A stretch of 64,000 nt of DNA from Mycoplana azooxidifex. Its GTDB lineage: Bacteria > Pseudomonadota > Alphaproteobacteria > Rhizobiales > Rhizobiaceae. The notes beneath the pieces were generated by a model. The model did no database searches. It saw only the letters and a list, made by a program, of their open reading frames with translations, and was not told where the DNA came from. Positions within the stretch are counted from its first letter, which is position 1. Each line of letters begins with the position of its first letter. Shown piece by piece: positions 48,999 to 57,420 of the stretch. Both the position numbers and the translations under genes were made by a program. The DNA lies in the NCBI RefSeq assembly GCF_014196765.1, contig NZ_JACIEE010000015.1, positions 1 to 64,000 of the forward strand, read 5' to 3'.

Positions 48999-50864
48999 AT
49001 GGAGCATTCGACCGGCGACAGGCTGAAGACAGGTCTACTGCTGATTGCGGTCGGAGCCCTCGCCAGCGGTCTCGTTCTGGCATTTGGGATTGGGAGGACG
49101 GAGCTTGCCTCTAATGTCTGGCTCGTGGGCGTGGTCCCTGTTCTCGCCGCGCTCCTGATCGAAATCCTACGCAGCCTGCTTCGCGGTGAAGTCGGGCTCG
49201 ACATAGTGGCGGCGCTCTCGATGTCGGCAGCGCTTCTGTTCGGCGAGACACTTGCGGCCGCCGTCGTCGCGGTCATGTATTCCGGAGGCACCTTCCTCGA
49301 GAGCTTCGCCGAGGGCCGCGCGCGACGCGAGATGCGAGACCTGCTCTCGCGCGTCCCCAGGACGGCAACACGGCACTGCAACGGCGCCCTGGAAGACGTG
49401 CCGCTTGATGCAATCCTGCCCGGCGACCGGCTGCTAATACGGCGGGGCGACGTGGTCCCCGTCGACGGCACTGTCGCGTCCTCTGCCGCCTTTCTCGACA
49501 CGTCGGCACTGACGGGCGAGTCTCTTCCGCTGAAGACCGCGAGCGGGGGTGAGGCGATGAGCGGCTCGACGAATGCGGGAGAGGCATTCGACCTTGTTGC
49601 CATGCGACCTGCAAAGGACAGTACATATGCCGGCATCGTGCGCCTTGTTGAAGAGGCCCAGGCCTCGAAGGCGCCGATGTCGCGGCTCGCCGACCGATGG
49701 TCGCTGGCCTTCCTGCTGGTCACTTTGGCAATCGCCTTCTCGGCTTGGTGGTTAACCGGCGATCCGATTCGCGCTGTCGCCGTGCTTGTGGTGGCGACCC
49801 CGTGCCCGCTGATCTTGGCCGTGCCGGTGGCGCTGGTGGCCGGACTCTCTCGCGCCGCACGTTACGGGGTGCTGATCAAGGGAGCCGGACCACTTGAGGC
49901 GATGGCACGCGCGCGCACGCTGATCCTCGATAAGACTGGCACGCTCACCGACGGGCGGCCGCAGATTGTCTCGATCGGCACGTATGGGGGCATCCAGGAA
50001 GACGAGATGTTGAGCCTGGCGGCAGCGCTCGACCAGGCCACCAAGCACCCGGTAGCTCAGGCGATCGTCGCAGCGGCGGGCGAGCGTGGACTAGCACTAC
50101 CGGTTCCAACAGAGGTGACCGAGACTCCAGGCGAGGGTCTAGCGGGGCTGGTCGGTGGTCGCTCTGTCGTCGTGGGCGGGCACGGCTTCGTGATCAGGCA
50201 CGTTGGGGCGACTGCGGTGGAACCTCCGGCCCTGGCGGCGGGATCGGTTCTGGTGGCGGTCGGCATCGACGGCAAGCTCGCGGGCCACCTCGTCATGGCC
50301 GACCCCTTGCGCGACGACACCCATGGGATGCTTTCCGCCCTGCGCCGTCAGGGGGTCAGCCGCATCCTGCTGGCAACAGGGGACCGTCAAGACGTCGCCG
50401 AACGTGTTGCCGAGGGACTCGGGATCGACGGCATCCGCGCCGGCCTCACCCCAGACCAGAAGGTGCTACTGGTGCTCACGGAGCGCAAGCACGGCCCCCT
50501 GATGATGGTCGGCGACGGGGTGAACGATGCGCCGGCGCTGGCCGCGGCTGACATCGGCGTTGCCATGGGCGCGCGCGGGGCGGCGGCCTCAGCAGAGGCT
50601 GCGGACGTGGTCCTGCTTGTCGACCGTGTGGACCGAGTGGCAGTGGGCGTCGAGATTGCGCGCGGCGCGCGACGTATTGCCCTGGAAAGCGTGGTGGCGG
50701 GCATCGGGCTCTCCGTCATCGGCATGGTCGCTGCGGGCCTCGGCTATCTCACTCCCGTGCAGGGCGCGTTGATCCAGGAGGCAATCGACGTTGCCGTCAT
50801 CCTCAATGCGCTGCGTGCGCTCCGCATCTGTCCGGCTGCGACAGCCGCACAGCCTCCGCCATAG
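48999..50864 (+). CDS. P1B-type heavy-metal ATPase with TPC motif
   Basis: A 621-residue metal-translocating P-type ATPase with no N-terminal metal-binding domain. It has TGES at 172-175, the transmembrane-6 motif ATPCPLIL (TPC in place of CPC) at about 266-273, DKTGT phosphorylation site at 311-315, a KHP-type HP motif (TKHPVAQAI) and GDGVNDAP. TPC-type members are a minor P1B subgroup linked to Ni/Fe export in rhizobia, but the metal here is unknown. GGGA precedes the ATG at 48999; the frame is open upstream from 48864. First gene of the island. Confidence 0.85.
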   Translation: MEHSTGDRLKTGLLLIAVGALASGLVLAFGIGRTELASNVWLVGVVPVLAALLIEILRSLLRGEVGLDIVAALSMSAALLFGETLAAAVVAVMYSGGTFLESFAEGRARREMRDLLSRVPRTATRHCNGALEDVPLDAILPGDRLLIRRGDVVPVDGTVASSAAFLDTSALTGESLPLKTASGGEAMSGSTNAGEAFDLVAMRPAKDSTYAGIVRLVEEAQASKAPMSRLADRWSLAFLLVTLAIAFSAWWLTGDPIRAVAVLVVATPCPLILAVPVALVAGLSRAARYGVLIKGAGPLEAMARARTLILDKTGTLTDGRPQIVSIGTYGGIQEDEMLSLAAALDQATKHPVAQAIVAAAGERGLALPVPTEVTETPGEGLAGLVGGRSVVVGGHGFVIRHVGATAVEPPALAAGSVLVAVGIDGKLAGHLVMADPLRDDTHGMLSALRRQGVSRILLATGDRQDVAERVAEGLGIDGIRAGLTPDQKVLLVLTERKHGPLMMVGDGVNDAPALAAADIGVAMGARGAAASAEAADVVLLVDRVDRVAVGVEIARGARRIALESVVAGIGLSVIGMVAAGLGYLTPVQGALIQEAIDVAVILNALRALRICPAATAAQPPP

Positions 50865-50905
50865 AGAGCCGAACGTTTCAGAAAACGATTCAAACAGGAG
50901 TAGAC

Positions 50906-51100
50906 TTGGCATCCGTAGATCACTGTGGTCCGGCATTCCACGGCGCACTTGAAGCAGCGCAGACGGCACGGGCATCATACGCGGCGCGGTACCAGCGCAA
51001 CGCTGAGATCATCGCGGAGAGCTATGAGCAAGGCGTGACGGTCTGCGCTGTCGCGCGGCGTCACGGATTGCCCCCCGCAGAAATCAAGCCCGTGGCCTGA
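50906..51100 (+). pseudogene. Truncated IS66-type TnpA remnant
   Basis: A 64-codon frame (TTG start) whose core RYQRNAEIIAESYEQGVTV and VARRHGLPPAEI matches the helix-turn-helix of IS66 TnpA (OrfA) proteins, which read ESFEPGASVSEVARRHGL and so on. It ends soon after the helix, so the rest of the transposase and the other IS66 genes are gone. A relic between the ATPase and sigma genes. Confidence 0.55.
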
Positions 51101-51159
51101 GAGTACCGCTTAGATGAAGGCTGTGTGCGGCCGAGCGCTCGCAGGCCGCAGCGGCGATC

Positions 51160-52047
51160 TCAAACGTCAATATGCGTCAGCTTATCCGGGTTTTTGACGA
51201 TATAGATCGCGAAGATCTTACCGTCGCGAATGCCAAGAGCTGTAATTTGCAGCACACCATTTGGATCAAGGCTCACATACCCGGGCAGGCCGTCAATAGT
51301 TGCAGTCCGCAGCAAGGTGGGCGGAGTCGCGGTCTTTCGCTGAGCGGAAACGAAGAGTCGCAATGCACGTTCCAAGCCGCGGATGACTTCTCGGAACGCC
51401 AGCACCTTGCCGCCGCCGTCGCTGTGTATCTCGACATCGCGCGCGAGCAACGCCGAAAGCGCGGTGACATCGCCGTCACGCGATGCAGCAAAAAACGCGC
51501 GAGCGATTCCCTCGGCCTCTGCCGCCCCGACGCTATATCGCGGTCGAGCGTTCTGAACATTTTTGCGTGCTCGAGAAGCAAGTTGGCGAACGGCGGCGGG
51601 TTCACGTTCAAGCACGACCGCGATCTCAGTCAGCGCTACGTCGAACACTTCGTGGAGCAGGAAGGCCGCCCGTTCTAGCGGCGATAAACGCTCCAACGCT
51701 AACATTAGCGTCACAGTGACATCGTCAGCAATGGCTTCTTGCGTATCAACAGGCTCGACCAACGGCTCGGGCAGCCATGGGCCGACATAAACCTCGCGCC
51801 GCGCTCGCGCCGACTTCATCCGGTCGAGGCATAGTCGTGTGACAATGCGGGTGAGATAGGCGGTCGGAGTGCGGACTTCGTCTTCGACGCGTGCCCAACG
51901 CAACCACGCGTCCTGTACGACATCTTCCGCCTCGGTAATCGACCCTAGCATCCGATAGCTCAAGCGCAACAATCGTTTACGCTCCACGGTGAATTCTACA
52001 ATCCTCTGGTCGCTGAGCGATACGTCAGCGCTTGCTTCTTTGGCCAT
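51160..52047 (-). CDS. ECF41-family sigma factor with C-terminal SnoaL-like domain
   Basis: A 295-residue extracytoplasmic-function sigma factor. Region 2 is at about residues 16-85 (EAEDVVQDAWLRW at 39-51, LTRIVTRLCLDRMKSA), region 4 at about 108-165, and residues from about 175 form the SnoaL-type domain that regulates ECF41 factors. The conserved WLPEP linker is present at 91-95. The start at 52047 is preferred over 52089 because GAGGGGG precedes it. It is divergent from its likely target, the AhpD-like gene; this pairing is the ECF41 hallmark. Confidence 0.88.
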   Translation of the reverse strand: MAKEASADVSLSDQRIVEFTVERKRLLRLSYRMLGSITEAEDVVQDAWLRWARVEDEVRTPTAYLTRIVTRLCLDRMKSARARREVYVGPWLPEPLVEPVDTQEAIADDVTVTLMLALERLSPLERAAFLLHEVFDVALTEIAVVLEREPAAVRQLASRARKNVQNARPRYSVGAAEAEGIARAFFAASRDGDVTALSALLARDVEIHSDGGGKVLAFREVIRGLERALRLFVSAQRKTATPPTLLRTATIDGLPGYVSLDPNGVLQITALGIRDGKIFAIYIVKNPDKLTHIDV

Positions 52048-52191
52048 CGCCCCCTCACGGATGTTATGATCCCGGTCCGTCTCGTTCATGCCGTTTGTCT
52101 CATGCCACTTTCCTCGCGACCGCCTGACTAGTGGACGAGCGAGTTTGGGCAAGTGTGACATCGCACTGCAAAAAATAGAATCGGGTCGAGA

Positions 52192-52218
52192 TGTCACGCC
52201 TCCAATTGACGCGTCGTC
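52192..52218 (+). promoter_or_regulatory. Candidate ECF41 promoter of the AhpD-like gene
   Basis: TGTCACG (52192-52198), 16 bp, CGTC (52215-52218). ECF41 promoters are described as TGTCACA in the -35 box and CGTC in the -10 box; the exact spacing rule I recall less surely. The motif lies about 45 bases before the target ATG. Confidence 0.65.
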
Positions 52219-52261
52219 AACCGAGCAGCGCCGGCTGTGGCGCAAATTCAAGGAGACCATT

Positions 52262-52714
52262 ATGAATGAGACCACGCGCCTCAATTGGTACGAGGTAGCA
52301 CCCGCTGGAGCAAAAGCCCTGTTCGGCGTCCATCACTACGTCACCCACACGAATTTGCCTGAGGAGCTTATTCATCTAGTGTTCCTACGCGTATCCCAGA
52401 TCAATGGATGCGCACATTGTATCGACCTACACACCCGCGATCTACTAAAGACCATGGCGGCCGACAAGGTCGCTCTGATTCCGGTATGGGAAGAGGTGCC
52501 GTATCTTTTCTCCGAACAGTACCGCGCGGCGCTGGCCTGGGCCGAGGAGGTGACGCTAGTCAGCGAGACCCATGCTTCTGACCAGGCCTATGCTGCTGTT
52601 TCGGCAGTTTTCGAGCCTAAGGATCTGGTTGATCTTACAATCACGATCGCAGCTATGAACGCTTTCAACCGGCTAGGCGCACCATTCCGGCTTCCGGTGA
52701 AAGCGCAGCCGTGA
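52262..52714 (+). CDS. AhpD-like carboxymuconolactone decarboxylase family protein
   Basis: A 150-residue all-helical alkylhydroperoxidase D-type protein. The redox centre is Cys50-x-x-Cys53 with His57 in NGCAHCIDLHTRD, the same arrangement that catalyses peroxide or disulfide chemistry in AhpD. AAGGAG lies 7 bases before the ATG. It is the usual partner of ECF41 sigma factors, and the sigma gene is divergent; a matching promoter sits in between. Likely role is in oxidative or electrophile stress, but the substrate is unknown. Confidence 0.88.
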   Translation: MNETTRLNWYEVAPAGAKALFGVHHYVTHTNLPEELIHLVFLRVSQINGCAHCIDLHTRDLLKTMAADKVALIPVWEEVPYLFSEQYRAALAWAEEVTLVSETHASDQAYAAVSAVFEPKDLVDLTITIAAMNAFNRLGAPFRLPVKAQP

Positions 52715-53012
52715 AAACGCCCTGGAGCCGTTGCTTGGCCACGACGGCACCACTTGTGTTTATGAATCGCTAGCTTGCAGGCACCGCTTGCTTGCAGTGT
52801 TACGACCGGGATAGGGTCGAAACAGGACCTTCATCAATGGGTACAGGCTCCTCCCGGTCGGTGCATTCATGTCATAAAAGCAGCGATAGTGATCGGAACA
52901 GGCACTCGCGCTCAGTCCACTTCTCGTGGCCGAGCTACGCGTGCCAGTAGTTAGCATCATTGGCGCCACAACCAGCAAATTATACTTCTTGCGGAATAGG
53001 TCATCTTGCGCT
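52715..53012. other. Intergenic region before the second sigma gene
   Basis: About 300 bases with no supported gene. It precedes a general-stress-type promoter at 53013. Confidence 0.5.
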
Positions 53013-53037
53013 GGAACAATGTTCGCTTTGGTTCATT
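53013..53037 (+). promoter_or_regulatory. GGAAC-N18-TT promoter motif before the second sigma gene
   Basis: GGAAC (53013-53017), 18 bp, TT (53036-53037). This is the RpoE2/EcfG general-stress consensus described for Sinorhizobium. It lies 25 bases before the ECF gene start, so the gene may be under its own or the host's general-stress sigma. Confidence 0.55.
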
Positions 53038-53061
53038 CCTTTCCGCTAGCGGGAGGTAGCG

Positions 53062-53547
53062 ATGACCCCAGTGGAAGCAGAAACAGTCCGCGCTCAGATC
53101 GTTGCGCTGATACCAGTCCTGAAGCGGTTCGCCTTAAAGCTGCGATATCAGGAACCCGATGACCTAGTTCAGGAAACTCTCACAAAAGCACTCGCTCGAC
53201 TGGAGGGTTTCTCTCCAGGTAGCAATTTAAAGGGTTGGCTTTTCACCATCATGAGAAATGCGTTCTGCACCGGGTGCCTACGGGCGAAGCGCGAGTCGCC
53301 GGGGCGCGATTTCGACTTCGAGGAGATCGCAATAGTCGCTATGCCTACCCAGGAGTGGCATCTGCAAGGATGCGAACTCGAACGCGCCTTACGAGAGCTC
53401 CCCCGCGAACGGCAAGTGCTGTTTGACCTGATTTTTGTGCAAGGCGAGTCCTATAAGCGGGCGGCATTCGAGATGCATTGCGCAATCGGCACGATCAAGA
53501 GCCGGGTCAATCGGATGAGAAAGCAGCTGTCTAGCGAGTTGAACTAG
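53062..53547 (+). CDS. Small ECF sigma factor, EcfG/RpoE-like
   Basis: A 161-residue sigma-70 family protein with region 2 (DDLVQETLTKALARL at 33-47, NLKGWLFTIMRNAF) and region 4 (ALRELPRERQVLFDLIF, GTIKSRVNRMRKQL), and no extra domain. It resembles the EcfG (general stress) branch and its divergent paralogues in rhizobia. No anti-sigma NepR or PhyR gene is beside it. It lies directly upstream of ku1 on the same strand, and both have GGAAC-type promoters, so it may drive the NHEJ genes. Confidence 0.8.
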   Translation: MTPVEAETVRAQIVALIPVLKRFALKLRYQEPDDLVQETLTKALARLEGFSPGSNLKGWLFTIMRNAFCTGCLRAKRESPGRDFDFEEIAIVAMPTQEWHLQGCELERALRELPRERQVLFDLIFVQGESYKRAAFEMHCAIGTIKSRVNRMRKQLSSELN

Positions 53548-53635
53548 CCACGCTAGGCGTAGGTTTCCCTTCACGATTTAAGTAAACCTCCGATAGCAGT
53601 TTGCCTTCCGCTTCTAAGAATTTGCGCTTCGGGCT

Positions 53636-53660
53636 GGAACGATTCATCTTGACACGGCTT
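53636..53660 (+). promoter_or_regulatory. GGAAC-N18-TT promoter motif before ku1
   Basis: GGAAC (53636-53640), 18 bp, TT (53659-53660), 35 bases before the ku1 ATG. Same spacing as the motif before the sigma gene. Confidence 0.55.
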
Positions 53661-53694
53661 TGAATCTCATTCGGGGTGATTCGAGGTTTGTGTC

Positions 53695-54606
53695 ATGGCT
53701 GCAGCGCACCGTGCCCAGTGGAAGGGCTTCCTTAAGTTCGGCGAGGTTTCGTGCGGGGTCGCGCTCTATACGGCGGCCAGCACGTCCGAGCGCATTTCCT
53801 TCAACACGATCAATCAGTCGTCCGGCAACCGTGTGAACCGCATTTTCGTCGACAGCGAGACTGAGGACCCGGTACCGAAAGAACAACAGATTAAGGGCTT
53901 TGAGGTCGAGAACGGGCAGTATATCCAGATCGATCCTGAGGAGATCGCCGCCACTATTCCTGAGAGCGATAAGACGCTCGCCGTTGAAGTGTTCATTCCT
54001 TGCGACGAGATCGACGACGTCTACTTCGACAAGCCGTATTATCTGACACCTGACAAGATGGGAAGCGATGCGTTTGTGGCCCTGCGAGACGGCATGAAAA
54101 AGTCCAAGGTCGCCGCCATTGCCAAAGCCGTCCTTTTCCGCAGGATGCGCACGGTGCTGATACGCCCACACGGCAAGGGTCTGATCGCAACCACTCTTAA
54201 TTACGATTATGAGGTCCGCTCGCCTAAGGCCGCATTCGAGGAGATGCCAAAGCTGCGCATCAAAGGGGAGATGCTCGATCTCGCCAAGCACATTATCGCC
54301 ACCAAAAAGGGGGACTTCGATCCGGCAACATTTGATGACCGCTACGAGGCCGCCCTCGCCGAGCTGGTCAAGGCAAAGTTGGAAGGAAAGTCGTTGCCGA
54401 AGCCGAAGAAGGTGGAGGTATCAAAGCCCGACGACCTGTTGGCTGCCCTACGAAAAAGCGCTGCCTTGCTTAAGGAGGGGGCTGAGGACGGCGGGCCTAA
54501 GCGTACCACCGCCAATGCCAACAAGGGCACCAGACGGGAGCGGGCCGCACGTGGTGCCTCCAAAGCGGCCTCGTCTGGGGAATCTCCGCGCCGCAAGGCA
54601 AGCTAA
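53695..54606 (+). CDS. ku: Ku protein, first copy
   Basis: A 303-residue prokaryotic Ku, the ring-shaped DNA-end-binding protein of non-homologous end joining. The beta-barrel region includes WKGFLKFGEVSCGVALYTAA, LTPDKMGSDAFVALRDGM and KVAAIAKAVLFRRMRTVLI. A basic, Lys/Arg/Ser-rich tail follows at residues 265-303. The two Ku genes are adjacent (12 bases) and both precede the ligase; in Sinorhizobium meliloti such pairs (Ku3/Ku4) are reported to work together, so a heterodimer is plausible. Confidence 0.95.
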   Translation: MAAAHRAQWKGFLKFGEVSCGVALYTAASTSERISFNTINQSSGNRVNRIFVDSETEDPVPKEQQIKGFEVENGQYIQIDPEEIAATIPESDKTLAVEVFIPCDEIDDVYFDKPYYLTPDKMGSDAFVALRDGMKKSKVAAIAKAVLFRRMRTVLIRPHGKGLIATTLNYDYEVRSPKAAFEEMPKLRIKGEMLDLAKHIIATKKGDFDPATFDDRYEAALAELVKAKLEGKSLPKPKKVEVSKPDDLLAALRKSAALLKEGAEDGGPKRTTANANKGTRRERAARGASKAASSGESPRRKAS

Positions 54607-54618
54607 CAGGAGACTGTC

Positions 54619-55431
54619 ATGGCGCAGCGCTATTATTGGAAAGGCTATCTCAAACTGTCGCTGGTCACCTGCCCCGTCATCATGATGCCGGCAACCAGCG
54701 AGAGCGAAAAGGTCCGCTTCCATACCCTCAACCGCGAAACCGGGAACCGGGTGGTGTCTCAATACGTGGATTCCGTTTCTGGAGAGCCGGTCAAGGAAGA
54801 AGACGAGGCCAAGGGTTACGCCCGCGGGGAAAATGACTATGTGATCCTCACCGAGGACGACCTCGATCGGGTCGCACTCGATACTGTGAAGACGATCGAC
54901 ATCGATAAATTTGTTCAGGCGGAGACTATCGAGTGGGTTTACCTTGAGAAGCCCCATTATTTAATGCCCGGCGATGCCGTAGGGAATGAAGCATTTGCCG
55001 TTATCAGGGATGCAATGAAAGCCGACAAGGTCGTGGGTGTCTCCAGAGTGGTGATGGGACGCCGTGAACGAGCCGTCATTCTGGAACCCCGCGACGAAGG
55101 CATCGTCCTGTGGACACTTCGGTTCGGCAACGAGATAAGGCCTGAGGACAGTTACTTCGAGGACATTGAGAAGGAATCGGATCCTGATCTCGTTCCCCTC
55201 GTTCAAGAGCTTATAGAGAAGAAATCTGCGCACTGGTCACCAGACATGGTGAGGGACCCCATTCAGACCAGCCTGCTAAACCTGATTGAGGAAAAGAAGA
55301 AGACCTTGAAACCCAAGAAGTCGGCAAAGGGAAAGAATTCCAAGACAGAACCGAAGTCGAATGTCATCAACATCATGGATGCACTTCGGAGCAGCGTCGA
55401 CGCAGAACTCAAGGCCCGAAAAACTCGGTAA
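54619..55431 (+). CDS. ku: Ku protein, second copy
   Basis: A 270-residue prokaryotic Ku with YWKGYLKLSLVTCPVIMMPA at the N-terminus, YLEKPHYLMPGDAVGNEAFA in the barrel and KSAHWSPDMVRDPIQTSLLN near the C-terminal end. It is shorter than the first copy and lacks its long basic tail. AGGAG lies before the ATG. Start is 12 bases past the first copy, so they share one transcript. It converges with the ligase gene. Confidence 0.95.
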   Translation: MAQRYYWKGYLKLSLVTCPVIMMPATSESEKVRFHTLNRETGNRVVSQYVDSVSGEPVKEEDEAKGYARGENDYVILTEDDLDRVALDTVKTIDIDKFVQAETIEWVYLEKPHYLMPGDAVGNEAFAVIRDAMKADKVVGVSRVVMGRRERAVILEPRDEGIVLWTLRFGNEIRPEDSYFEDIEKESDPDLVPLVQELIEKKSAHWSPDMVRDPIQTSLLNLIEEKKKTLKPKKSAKGKNSKTEPKSNVINIMDALRSSVDAELKARKTR

Positions 55432-55515
55432 AAGGCGGCGGCAGGAACTACCTGCATTGTTCGGGAGGTTCTGGACGAGACCTCTATCTTGGCTTTGTGG
55501 TCCGTGTGTTCACGC

Positions 55516-56487
55516 TCAATCCGGTAACCGGTAGACCGAGGCTGCATCCGCCTCTTCCCGCAGTCCCTTGAATGACGCGTGCCGAAGCTTGCCGTCGTGG
55601 GTCCAGGCGCGGAACTCGATCTCGGCCACGACCACGGGTTTAACGAACACGCCCTTGCGCTTTCCCACGTCGATCGCAGCTTTTGGAACCGCGATCGCGT
55701 CGAGGTGGCGACGGAGCGCCGTTCCGGTTTTTGCAGTAAAGCCAGTCCCTACGCCGCCGACATAGACCAACTGATCGCCCTTCCGGGCTGCCAGCAGTAG
55801 ACGCCCGATACCTCCTAGGGCCACGCGCGAAGGCTCATAGCCGACGATAGCAAACCCCTCGCTCTGCACGCATTTGATCTTCACCCAATCTCCATTGCGG
55901 CCGGCTCGATAAGGCATATCGATATTCTTGCCGATGATCCCCTCAAGGCCCATTTGGCATGCGGCATCGATCAAGAGCGCGCCATCCGAGCCTATGTCTT
56001 CGGACAGGCGAATTACCCCCTCCTCTACGTGGAGCATTTTCTCCAGAAGGGAGCGACGGCCATGCAACGGCAATCGGGTCAGATCTTGGCCATTCAGATA
56101 GAGGAGATCGAACGCGAAGAATAACGCCTCCTCCGCGCTCCGCTTCCCGCCTCGCCCGCCAAGCGCCTGCTGGAGAGCGCCAAAATCCGACCGGTTTTGC
56201 TCATTGAGCACGACCGCCTCGCCATCGAGAATGGCCGTTTCAACTTCGAGATGGCGGGCCGCGCTGGCGATAGAGGGGAACCTCTCCGTCCAATCGTGAC
56301 CGCCGCGGGTTATCACACTGACCCGGCCAGGCTCTATGTGCACAGCGAGGCGATAACCATCCCACTTGACCTCGTACATCCATTGTCGGCCGACAGGAGG
56401 TTTGCTTTTTAGCAGCGCGAGGCAGGGCTCGATGCGTGCCGGCATCGGGTCATCGTGAGTGGGGCTAGAGGAATTACGTTTGGACAT
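55516..56487 (-). CDS. ligD: ATP-dependent DNA ligase, LigD-type ligase domain only
   Basis: A 323-residue ligase with nucleotidyltransferase and OB-fold domains. Adenylation motif I is EVKWDGYRLAV (Lys41); motif III AFDLLYLNG, motif IV EGIIGKNIDMPYRAGR and motif V DWVKIKCVQ follow. The polymerase and phosphoesterase domains of full LigD are absent, so this is a stand-alone ligase of the type that partners Ku in some rhizobia. ATG 56487 is preferred; the frame opens upstream without homology. Convergent with the ku pair. Confidence 0.9.
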   Translation of the reverse strand: MSKRNSSSPTHDDPMPARIEPCLALLKSKPPVGRQWMYEVKWDGYRLAVHIEPGRVSVITRGGHDWTERFPSIASAARHLEVETAILDGEAVVLNEQNRSDFGALQQALGGRGGKRSAEEALFFAFDLLYLNGQDLTRLPLHGRRSLLEKMLHVEEGVIRLSEDIGSDGALLIDAACQMGLEGIIGKNIDMPYRAGRNGDWVKIKCVQSEGFAIVGYEPSRVALGGIGRLLLAARKGDQLVYVGGVGTGFTAKTGTALRRHLDAIAVPKAAIDVGKRKGVFVKPVVVAEIEFRAWTHDGKLRHASFKGLREEADAASVYRLPD

Positions 56488-56746
56488 GCCCCATATTGCG
56501 TCACCCGCGTTTTTGTTCCCGTCTGGAACATTTCTCCCCGAACAAAGGTTCTGTGTGTGGGGCTGACCGCGGGCCCCAGGCGCCATTTAGCGCCGGTACG
56601 GGTAATGGCCCGGAAAGCCAGCGGAAGCTCACGCATGGGCCTCCGCTGGTCACCCCTCGCATCAGACGAGATTGCCCGGCGCAGGATACGTTTAGAACTG
56701 TAAAAACCGCTTGCGCGCCCTATCCTCCGTCATAATGGAGGACGCA

Positions 56747-56977
56747 ATGACTGACATCCCTTCGCCGCGAAAATCACTGAGCCTAGACCGCCTGACCGAT
56801 TGCGAAGAGGCGCTCGAGGCAAAACTGCAGCAACTTGTCTGGGAGGCCGTGAAGGCGGGGTGGGACGAGGTAGAAGCCTGTACTGCTATTGCCACGTTGG
56901 CCGATCATCATATCCTTGCTGTGCTGGATAATCGCAAAACGGACGCGGCCCTGTCGTGGGCCCGCAAGAGGCAATGA
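56747..56977 (+). CDS. Hypothetical 76-residue protein
   Basis: Starts MTDIPSPRKSLSLDRLTD and is mostly helical and acidic-polar (LVWEAVKAGWDEVEACTAIATLA). GGAG lies 6 bases before the ATG. It overlaps the next gene by 4 bases (ATGA). No known family. First of three overlapping small genes that form a compact operon in the middle of the island. Confidence 0.6.
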   Translation: MTDIPSPRKSLSLDRLTDCEEALEAKLQQLVWEAVKAGWDEVEACTAIATLADHHILAVLDNRKTDAALSWARKRQ

Positions 56978-57261
56978 CCTGGCAGAAAAAATTCCGATGG
57001 GTCCGGACGTGGGGCGACGAAACCGGCATCGACGGCAAACCGCATGAGGACTATCAGGGGTTCGATGGTGAGGTCAGCATCGGCCGGATCTACCTCGACC
57101 AGCAGCCCTTGAAGGCGGGGAAATGGTTCTGGGCGATCCAGTACCCAAAGGGTGCGAAGCCGTGGCTGCCGAATAGCGGCTGGGTGCCGACGGCAGCAGA
57201 TGCCGCCCGTATGGTCGAAGAGACGTGGGACCGTCAGAAGGAACGAGCCGAGAATGGCTGA
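56974..57261 (+). CDS. Hypothetical 95-residue protein
   Basis: A basic-aromatic protein (KKFRWVRTWGDETGID, KWFWAIQYPKGAKPWLP) with many Trp. It overlaps the previous gene by 4 bases and the next by 8. No known domain; Trp-rich small proteins of this kind are frequent in phage-derived islands of rhizobia. Confidence 0.6.
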   Translation: MTWQKKFRWVRTWGDETGIDGKPHEDYQGFDGEVSIGRIYLDQQPLKAGKWFWAIQYPKGAKPWLPNSGWVPTAADAARMVEETWDRQKERAENG

Positions 57262-57364
57262 CGGGGATCCACGCGATCTTGGGTGGCTCTACGCGCTGAT
57301 CGTCGGCGGCCTGCTGCTCGCGCTGGCGAGTATGGCAGGGCATGTATGGCAGGTGCTGGGGTGA
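57254..57364 (+). CDS. Small membrane protein, 36 residues
   Basis: MADGDPRDLGWLYALIVGGL starts a single predicted membrane helix followed by a short tail. It overlaps the previous gene by 8 bases. Third gene of the small operon; function unknown. The overlap is the main reason to call it real. Confidence 0.5.
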   Translation: MADGDPRDLGWLYALIVGGLLLALASMAGHVWQVLG

Positions 57365-57420
57365 GTTGGGACCGAGAGTGATCCCGACGAGACATGCACC
57401 GGGTGTTCGGCGCTTGGTGA

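Noticed and set aside
48734-49723. A 329-codon minus-strand frame at the left end of the island
   Set aside because: Ser/Arg-rich product antisense to the P-type ATPase; a typical shadow.
56525-56550. GGAAC-N19-TT motif upstream of the small-gene trio
   Set aside because: Spacing is at the edge of the consensus and it lies about 200 bases from the first start codon, so I did not list it as a promoter feature.
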